Shown in pieces: positions 58,838 to 64,000 of a stretch of 64,000 nucleotides of DNA. The DNA comes from Oceanobacillus caeni. Lineage in GTDB: Bacteria > Bacillota > Bacilli > Bacillales > Amphibacillaceae. A program made the translations under genes and the position numbers. The stretch covers positions 247,771 to 311,770 of the forward strand of contig NZ_JAHHXM010000001.1 of assembly GCF_019037185.1 (NCBI RefSeq), in the 5' to 3' direction. Every line of letters begins with the position of its first letter. The stretch's first letter is position 1. Below the pieces are notes generated by a model. That model was not told the DNA's origin. It saw nothing but the letters and a program-made list of their open reading frames with translations, and made no database searches.

Positions 58838-60628
58838 ATGTTCCTCGTATACATATTCACATGTTTTATAGTGTCCTCCATTACTATAGCTGTTATTATG
58901 TTGATTAAAAGGTTATTTTCAAAACACATTTCTGAGAAATGGCAGTACAATCTATGGTTTTTATTGCTAATCGCGTTAACTCTACCATTTTTACCAAAAC
59001 AACTATTTCATTTTGAAAATCTTTTTCTTTCATTCGATGTAAATCAAAACAATGGAATGATCGATTCATCTATCAACAACGACAAAAGCTTAAGATTTAG
59101 TAATGGAAACTGGATGGAGGACTTCACAGTATCAGTCCATCAACTCGACCTGGATTTTCTAAATATAACTTTAGGAAGTATTTGGATCATAGGCATGATA
59201 GTCATGATTATTCTATCCCTACTAGCCTGGGTTAAGTTAAAGAAAATAAAAAGTACAACATCGGTTCTAAAGAATCAAGAGGTATTACATTTATTTGAGC
59301 AGTGTAAGAATCATTTGCATATCTCCAAACCGATATTCATTGGAGAATCACCACTTGTCAAATCTCCAATGACATTCGGTATATTTAAGACATATGTGGT
59401 GTTGCCGATGCAGCTTGACGAATGGATGCCACTTGAAAAAATCCAATATATTTTTATGCATGAACTACATCACTACAAATATAAAGATATCGCAACAAAC
59501 TTCATCCTCATCATTTATCAAATTATTTACTGGTTTAATCCACTTGTATGGATTGCTTTTAAGGAAATGAGGGTAGATCGCGAAATTGCCTGTGATGCAG
59601 CTGTTTTAAAATCATTGGATGAGCATTGTTACGTAGATTATGGGAATACAATTATAAATTTTGTGGAATTATCCTCACGATCGAGTAATATTACTTGGAC
59701 CAATCAGTTTAATGGACCCAAGGAGCAACTCAAAAAACGAATCGAAAAAATTGCATCTTTCACGATGGAATCAAAGGGCTTAAAGTTCAAAAGTATTTCA
59801 ATATTTTCCCTTATAGGTGTATTCGTAGCAGGTCAAGTCCCATTTGTTTCAGCCATGTCCAATGACAAAAGCTTTTATCATTTTAACAGTGAAGAAAATA
59901 CCACTTATGAAGACTTCAGCGAATATTTTTCTAACTATGATGGAAGCTTTGTATTATACGATATGAAGGCTGATCATTATACCATTTACAATAAAAATAA
60001 CAGTATGACAAGAGTTTCTCCGAATTCTACTTACAAGATTTATACTGCATTATTTGGATTAGAGTCAGGAGTAATAGCAGGTGATCATTCCACAATCAAT
60101 TGGAATGGAAAACATTATCCTTATGAACCTTGGAATAAAAACCAAAACTTATCAACCGCTATGAAAAATTCGGTAACTTGGTATTTTCAGGAATTGGACC
60201 AAAAAATACCTAAAGACACCGTCCAAACTTATTTAAGACAAATTGGATATGGAAATGAAGATCTTACTGGTGGAACAGACTATTGGCTAGAATCTTCTTT
60301 AAAGATATCTCCAATCGAACAGGTACAATTACTATCAGCGTTTTATACAAATCAGTTTGGTTTTAAAGATAAGAATATCCAGACTGTAAAAGACTCCCTT
60401 TTATTAGAGGTATATGATGATGTAAGGTTATCTGGAAAAACCGGTACTGGTACTATTAATGGCAAAAATGTAAATGGCTGGTTTATTGGATATGTAGAAA
60501 CGAAGAATAATACATTTTTCTTTGCAACCAACATCCAAAATGAAGATAATAGTTATGGAAGCAAGGCCGCAAACATAACATTATCTATTTTAAAAGATAA
60601 GGGAATCATTAAGGAAATTGGAGAATAA
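58838..60628 (+). CDS. blaR1: BlaR1/MecR1-type beta-lactam sensor-transducer, 596 aa
   Basis: Four membrane helices with an M56 metalloprotease site HELHH (208-212) between helices 3 and 4, then, after a last helix (about 325-345), an extracellular penicillin-binding sensor with acylated STYK (397-400), a KTG motif (SGKTGTG) near the end and an SVT (NSVTWYF). Antibiotic acylation activates the protease and leads to loss of BlaI. The ATG at 58838 has GGAGG 8 bases upstream; the 58823 ATG is itself part of that site. Confidence 0.94.
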   Translation: MFLVYIFTCFIVSSITIAVIMLIKRLFSKHISEKWQYNLWFLLLIALTLPFLPKQLFHFENLFLSFDVNQNNGMIDSSINNDKSLRFSNGNWMEDFTVSVHQLDLDFLNITLGSIWIIGMIVMIILSLLAWVKLKKIKSTTSVLKNQEVLHLFEQCKNHLHISKPIFIGESPLVKSPMTFGIFKTYVVLPMQLDEWMPLEKIQYIFMHELHHYKYKDIATNFILIIYQIIYWFNPLVWIAFKEMRVDREIACDAAVLKSLDEHCYVDYGNTIINFVELSSRSSNITWTNQFNGPKEQLKKRIEKIASFTMESKGLKFKSISIFSLIGVFVAGQVPFVSAMSNDKSFYHFNSEENTTYEDFSEYFSNYDGSFVLYDMKADHYTIYNKNNSMTRVSPNSTYKIYTALFGLESGVIAGDHSTINWNGKHYPYEPWNKNQNLSTAMKNSVTWYFQELDQKIPKDTVQTYLRQIGYGNEDLTGGTDYWLESSLKISPIEQVQLLSAFYTNQFGFKDKNIQTVKDSLLLEVYDDVRLSGKTGTGTINGKNVNGWFIGYVETKNNTFFFATNIQNEDNSYGSKAANITLSILKDKGIIKEIGE

Positions 60629-60668
60629 TTGAATTTCACATGTATGTAAAAGAAGGAGGGGAATCAGG

Positions 60669-61052
60669 TTGACTAAGAAAATCCCCAATATTTCAGAATC
60701 AGAATGGGAAATTATGCATGTCCTATGGGAAAAGTCTCCTAGAACGGCTAGTGAGGTTATATCTTCCATACAGGAAAAAACAGATTGGAAGCCGAAAACC
60801 ATACGTACTCTTTTAGATCGTCTTACTCAAAAAAAAGCCGTTGGTGTCAACAAAGATCAAAGAGTCTATACGTTTTATCCACTTTATTCACAAGAAGAGT
60901 GTCAGCGCGCCAAGGCTCGCTCCTTCATTGATCGAATTTATGGTGGAACCTTAAAGTCGATGTTAGTTCAGTTCATTCAGGAAGAGTCTTTATCAGAAGA
61001 TGATATTAAAGAATTACGTTCCATTTTGGACAAAAAACCTAAAGAAAAATGA
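60669..61052 (+). CDS. blaI: BlaI/MecI-family repressor, 127 aa
   Basis: A winged-helix repressor, ISESEWEIMHVLWEKSPRTA, then KTIRTLLDRLTQKKAVGVNK, and a C-terminal dimerisation helix pair (SFIDRIYGGTLKSMLVQFIQ). TTG start at 60669 with AAGGAGGGG about 7 bases upstream, 40 bases after blaR1. The scissile region (about residue 100) used by BlaR1 in MecI/BlaI has a Phe-Ile, as FIQEE. It should bind the two operators at 58620-58648. Confidence 0.93.
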   Translation: MTKKIPNISESEWEIMHVLWEKSPRTASEVISSIQEKTDWKPKTIRTLLDRLTQKKAVGVNKDQRVYTFYPLYSQEECQRAKARSFIDRIYGGTLKSMLVQFIQEESLSEDDIKELRSILDKKPKEK

Positions 61053-61096
61053 AGGGCAAGACAAGGTAATATTTTTTTAAAAATAAGATACTGATA

Positions 61097-61131
61097 AAAG
61101 AGCGATTATGGTTAGTACCGTAATCGCTCCC
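61097..61131. terminator. Terminator between blaI and the LysE gene
   Basis: GAGCGATTA / TAATCGCTC stem, with TTTT on the minus strand. Serves converging transcripts. Confidence 0.75.
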
Positions 61132-61143
61132 TTCGCTGAATCT

Positions 61144-61776
61144 CTATATAACATGTGTTATCGCCATAATAAATTGATAAACAAAATAACATGAAAAACC
61201 AATTAATACTAATCCTGCAACGATAGAAAACCCTTTAATCATGGAATGGCTCATTACTTTTCTAGTTGTCGCCACGATGGTTAATAACCCTATATCGTGC
61301 AATAAAATTCCTGTTAAAACACCTGAAGCGATAATTAAAAAGTTGGCTGGCTCAGCCGCATTATACGAGTTGGTTAGTACTGCCCCAAATACACTTAACC
61401 AGAAAACAATATTCCCTGGCGATACGGCAACAAGAAATCCATTACGATAAGTAGACCATAATGATTTTTTCGGTTTTTCTCCTGATAATGTTATATCCTT
61501 GTCCGCATTCTTAATGGAATCATATCCGATTAGTAACAAAAATATTGCACCAATGAACCACATAGGAATTTGAATAAAAGGAAGTTGCAAAATTGAGGCT
61601 AGCCCCAAATAAAGGCATAAAATTAAAACAAAATCAATGGTCATTCCACCTAACCCCACAACCCAACCGTGCATAAATCCGTTTTTAAGACCTTGTTTCG
61701 TCATTTCTACCGTAATTGCCCCTACTGGCATTGCAACAGCAAGTCCCGCAATAACATATGTAAAGAATAATGCCAT
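61144..61776 (-). CDS. LysE/RhtB-family amino-acid exporter, 210 aa
   Basis: Six membrane helices with the LysE fold: GLAVAMPVGAITVEMTKQGL near the start, VVGLGGMTIDFVLIL, and NGFLVAVSPGNIVFWLSVFG with the Asn-Pro-like core of the second half. It exports basic or hydrophobic amino acids or related compounds. ATG at 61776 with GTGAGG about 3-7 bases upstream; the longer reading to 61833 is not supported. Single gene. Confidence 0.85.
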   Translation of the reverse strand: MALFFTYVIAGLAVAMPVGAITVEMTKQGLKNGFMHGWVVGLGGMTIDFVLILCLYLGLASILQLPFIQIPMWFIGAIFLLLIGYDSIKNADKDITLSGEKPKKSLWSTYRNGFLVAVSPGNIVFWLSVFGAVLTNSYNAAEPANFLIIASGVLTGILLHDIGLLTIVATTRKVMSHSMIKGFSIVAGLVLIGFSCYFVYQFIMAITHVI

Positions 61777-61950
61777 TAACCTCACACCCCTATAAAAAGT
61801 AAATACTATCATATCATAAAAATTTAAAATCATGTATATTTATGCAATTGCTTTTATAATTATTATTTGACTTTTTTCAATCAAATTGGTAGCTTCAGAA
61901 TAAATATTAACTGAAGAGTTACCTTTATCCTTATTTAGCCTCCAATTTCA

Positions 61951-61992
61951 AAAACTCCATTTTGAAAAAAGATTAATCAAAATGGAGTTTCA
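61951..61992. terminator. Terminator-like hairpin
   Basis: AACTCCATTTTGA / TCAAAATGGAGTT stem with flanking A and T runs; orphan, may end a lost gene. Confidence 0.55.
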
Positions 61993-62181
61993 TTTACAAG
62001 TTAATGTATGTTATATTTGATTTGCTACGTGGATCCATAGTAGCAATCGTTTCATACGGACTAACATCTAAATCTTCAGGAGAAAGAGTTTATAAATACA
62101 TGCAATATTTTTATATCTTATGCAATAAAAATACAAGAAATTCAGTCTGAAAAGTTTATCAGAGGCAGATTGGTAGATTAT

Positions 62182-62265
62182 ATGAATATCTTTAGAAGTC
62201 TATTAAAGAACAAAGATTATAGAGATTTGTTTAGCGCGTCCTTTAAGAAAAGAATCCCCTTATAA
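62182..62265 (+). pseudogene. Truncated N-terminus of an MFS-type transporter
   Basis: ATG frame reads MNIFRSLLKNKDYRDLFSAS followed by FKKRIPL and stop. The start SLLKNKDYRDLF is typical of MFS proteins (LLKNRDFRLLF), but only 27 codons remain. Probable remnant rather than an active gene. Confidence 0.4.
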
Positions 62266-62399
62266 ATACGCAGCGTATAAAGGTGGGAGTAGGATAAATA
62301 TAACTAATTCACTGATGTATTTGGAAGATAAAATGAATCCTAATTTATTATTTACATTTTGAATTCCTAGTCAATGTAAAAGGATCGCCCAATTATTCA

Positions 62400-62582
62400 C
62401 TACCTACTTTTTTTAATTCCTATACGGATAAACAATAAAGAAAAGAATACTAAAGCTGATATAGCAATTGTCCTACCAATATACATCCAATTCATTTCCC
62501 CATGTCGAATTGCACTCACAATTATAATCCCTACCAGAACACCCACAATAATATAAAAATATGATATTAATTTATTAACCAT
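62400..62582 (-). CDS. Small two-helix membrane protein, 60 aa
   Basis: Begins MVNKLISYFYIIVGVLVGII and has a second hydrophobic helix (IAISALVFFSLLFIRIGI) before a basic end KKSR. ATG at 62582 with AAGGAGGG 6 bases upstream. No family is recognised; common type in Bacillaceae. May accompany the two membrane genes upstream. Confidence 0.65.
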   Translation of the reverse strand: MVNKLISYFYIIVGVLVGIIIVSAIRHGEMNWMYIGRTIAISALVFFSLLFIRIGIKKSR

Positions 62583-62668
62583 AAGAACCCTCCTTAGATT
62601 ATTTAATTATCTTTAACAAAATATTAGATTGTTGATACCGAGACTGGAGTTTGGAAACAACTTTATTG

Positions 62669-63060
62669 TTATTTAACACTATCCTGCTTACCTCGGACCT
62701 TATGATAAAGGGACATAATGATCCAAATAGGGATTGGAAGTACGATCACTCCAGCTGTTATATATGATAAGAGTTAATTGCAGAATCTGGATCTCTACCA
62801 CCGACAAATAACAAAAGAATAGCCAATAGTAATAGGACAAGGGATGGTATGGCTTTTACTAAATGGACTAATCCTTTTCTTCCTTCTACCTTCCATTTGT
62901 TCCTGTAAATTGTGATTATAGTCCAAGCTGTTGGGAGAGCAAATATACTGAGAATAATGGCAACTATAATAAGTAATGATTCTAAGATGCCGGAACTTAT
63001 TATAGCCCCAACCCATGCGAATGCTGTTATTAAAACAAACGGAACTGCCAACTTTTTCAT
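62669..63060 (-). pseudogene. Membrane protein, apparently frameshifted near the 3' end
   Basis: The intact part (62758-63060, 100 codons) begins MKKLAVPFVLITAFAWVGAI and has about three helices, ending GRDPDSAINSYHI-stop. A neighbouring frame continues at once with LSYITAGVIVLPIPIWIIMS and LYHKVRGKQDSVK-stop at 62669: a fourth helix and charged tail. A one-base indel near 62765 would join them into about 130 residues. It could also be the natural stop of a shorter protein. Start ATG at 63060; a weak ribosome site. Function unknown. Confidence 0.5.
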
Positions 63061-63136
63061 GGAGTCAATTGAAGAAAAAAGAACCCTACAAGGCTCTTCA
63101 CTAAATTAATATAATTTTTTTGATTATCCAACTGTA

Positions 63137-63574
63137 TTATATTAACCCAAAAAAATCAGTCTTGAACAAAATTAAAAATAATATAAGAGTAAATATTACT
63201 TGACTAATTGTTAATTTATATTCATTCGGATTTTCCGCATACTTTCGCTCCATAATTGCTCTAACGATTTCTGAAATACCAATCAGAATAAATATAATAA
63301 ACCACGGATAAGTTCTATCCATAGGTTCTCTCATGATGGTTATCACATAGGTAAATAAGATAATTACTATTGTAATAATTCTAATTGTCCAATCTATTTT
63401 TTTATGCTTCTCATTGAAATAGTTATTTGAAAATAAATTCCCTCTCCTTTTCTCAACTTTTAGCCAATTTCTCATTATGGTATGAAACAAAAACAATATA
63501 AACCCTACAATGGCTAACAACAATATAAATCTCAACAAAAAGTTAGGCTCTTCACCATACATAAATTCATCCAT
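63137..63574 (-). CDS. DUF4181 membrane protein, 145 aa
   Basis: Four hydrophobic helices (about 14-34, 60-80, 89-107, 125-143). The motif YFNEKHKKIDWTIRI in the middle is the DUF4181 signature. ATG at 63574 with GGGAGG about 4-6 bases upstream. Family limited to Bacilli; function unknown. Confidence 0.75.
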   Translation of the reverse strand: MDEFMYGEEPNFLLRFILLLAIVGFILFLFHTIMRNWLKVEKRRGNLFSNNYFNEKHKKIDWTIRIITIVIILFTYVITIMREPMDRTYPWFIIFILIGISEIVRAIMERKYAENPNEYKLTISQVIFTLILFLILFKTDFFGLI

Positions 63575-63911
63575 CCTCCCATACGTTTGCTTAATAACAT
63601 ATTTTTATTTTACATAAAAATTGCCATCATTACATAGAACTTCCTAAATTATTCAAAAAGTTAACTTACCTCACCTATTGTAGTTGCTTTATTCATATCA
63701 GATAATTATTTAAGTTTACCTAAAAATAAAGATTGACTTCCAACAAAAAACAGGCATTGAAAAGTTCAACCTAATAAATGGACTTTTCGATGCCTATTTT
63801 AGTCTTTTTTAATCAAAATGTACGTAATTTATTGGAAATTAAAAAGAAAAAGCCTACTAAAATTTTATTTGGACAAAACAAAATATACAGCATAAAAAGG
63901 AGTCTTTTTCT
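63575..63911. other. Intergenic region before the probable transposase
   Basis: AT-rich. Contains the hairpin at 63745-63800. An insertion-sequence end may lie here, but a terminal inverted repeat cannot be confirmed without the other end. Confidence 0.4.
63745..63800 (+). terminator. Terminator-like hairpin
   Basis: AACAGGCATTGAAAAGTTC / GGACTTTTCGATGCCTATTT stem with G-U pairs and a final T-run. May be part of the insertion element or the terminator of a previous gene. Confidence 0.5.
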
Positions 63912-64000
63912 ATGACCAATTACAACACATTTAGCCAGGCAATTTACACTACTAAACGTTCCATTTATGATTTTTCTTCAAAATTGACAGAAGGAATGCA
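63912..64000 (+). CDS. Probable transposase, N-terminus only
   Basis: Starts MTNYNTFSQAIYTTKRSIYD, then FSSKLTEGM, and runs off the right edge. The sequence resembles the first residues of DDE (IS4-like) transposases of Bacilli and Clostridia. AAAGGAG precedes the ATG by about 12 bases. The family cannot be confirmed from 29 residues. Confidence 0.45.
   Translation, partial: MTNYNTFSQAIYTTKRSIYDFSSKLTEGM

Larger units (their letters stand above)
61777..62399. other. Intergenic region with terminator-like hairpin and remnants
   Basis: About 620 bases. Contains the hairpin at 61951-61992 and two protein-like fragments: one (DLLRGSIVAIVSYGLTSKSS, about 62022-62150, plus strand) without start, and the MFS-like N-terminus listed separately at 62182. 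This looks like a graveyard of decayed genes. No complete gene was found. Confidence 0.45.

Noticed and set aside
61860..62020. Small gene after LysE
   Set aside because: No open frame with start and ribosome site; only a terminator-like hairpin.
1..64000. CRISPR arrays, rRNA, tRNA, prophage or complete transposon
   Set aside because: No regular direct repeats with spacers, no conserved rRNA or tRNA sequences, no phage structural genes and no complete insertion element were seen on reading both strands.

Overview
The window is a low-GC stretch of a Bacillota chromosome, most likely an endospore-forming, possibly halotolerant member of the Bacillaceae near Oceanobacillus, Virgibacillus or Ornithinibacillus. 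This is inferred from gene content: YjcZ-type tiny sporulation peptides, yknWXYZ, NagR/dre control, an MhqD-like esterase beside ring-cleaving dioxygenases, B. subtilis-like sigma-W and sigma-B promoters, and strong AGGAGG ribosome sites with many TTG/GTG starts. No rRNA, tRNA, CRISPR array or complete insertion sequence was seen.

Layout. 1-4.1 kb: a LacI-type regulator cut by the left edge, an MFS transporter, a tautomerase and two tandemly duplicated DeoR regulators with a cre site. 4.4-11.2 kb: a six-gene minus-strand operon, headed by its own LacI-type repressor and a perfect 18-bp operator, encoding a binding-protein ABC importer of the AfuABC/FbpABC type plus two phosphatases; it is best read as an organophosphate or sugar-phosphate uptake system. 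The repressor has AUA where AUG is expected. 11.4-14.4 kb: rpiA and tkt, divergent. 14.5-14.8 kb: two YjcZ-like peptides. 15.3-21.9 kb: an N-acetylglucosamine regulon (nagA, nagR, PTS IIBC, a SIS protein, EIIA, nagB) with three dre-like operators. 22-31.8 kb: thioesterase, chemoreceptor, CBS protein, DUF1259, cation efflux, ctaB, an MFS efflux gene behind a leader-peptide/attenuator-like 5' region, a DUF697 GTPase and a sigma-B-type GlsB gene. 31.9-36 kb: an mhq-like quinone/catechol defence cluster (esterase and three VOC dioxygenases). 36-45 kb: phosphoesterase, HAD, MFS, a UppS-DUF817 pair, an XRE-DUF2975 pair and GNAT. 45.2-50.5 kb: alkaline phosphatase with a Pho box, a PadR-HAAS pair, and LysR/AbrB. 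50.6-57.4 kb: an aspartic-protease pair, YrvL, yknWXYZ with a sigma-W promoter, and an XRE/membrane-protein pair. 57.5-61.1 kb: a complete inducible beta-lactamase unit (bla, blaR1, blaI, operators). 61.1-64 kb: LysE exporter, small membrane proteins (one apparently frameshifted), DUF4181 and the start of a probable transposase.

Three families of structured intergenic repeats are scattered through the window (R1 at 17.5, 19.2, 22.8, 49.2 and 58.8 kb; R2 at 15.2, 20.4, 22.6, 40.1 and 48.1 kb; R3 at 19.2 kb). Together with several gene remnants (about 25.3, 40.8, 50.7 and 62.2 kb) they mark the less conserved stretches. The points most worth follow-up are the AUA-started repressor with its transporter/phosphatase operon, the leader-peptide region before the MFS gene at 28.6 kb, the UppS-DUF817 pair and the R1/R2 repeat families.
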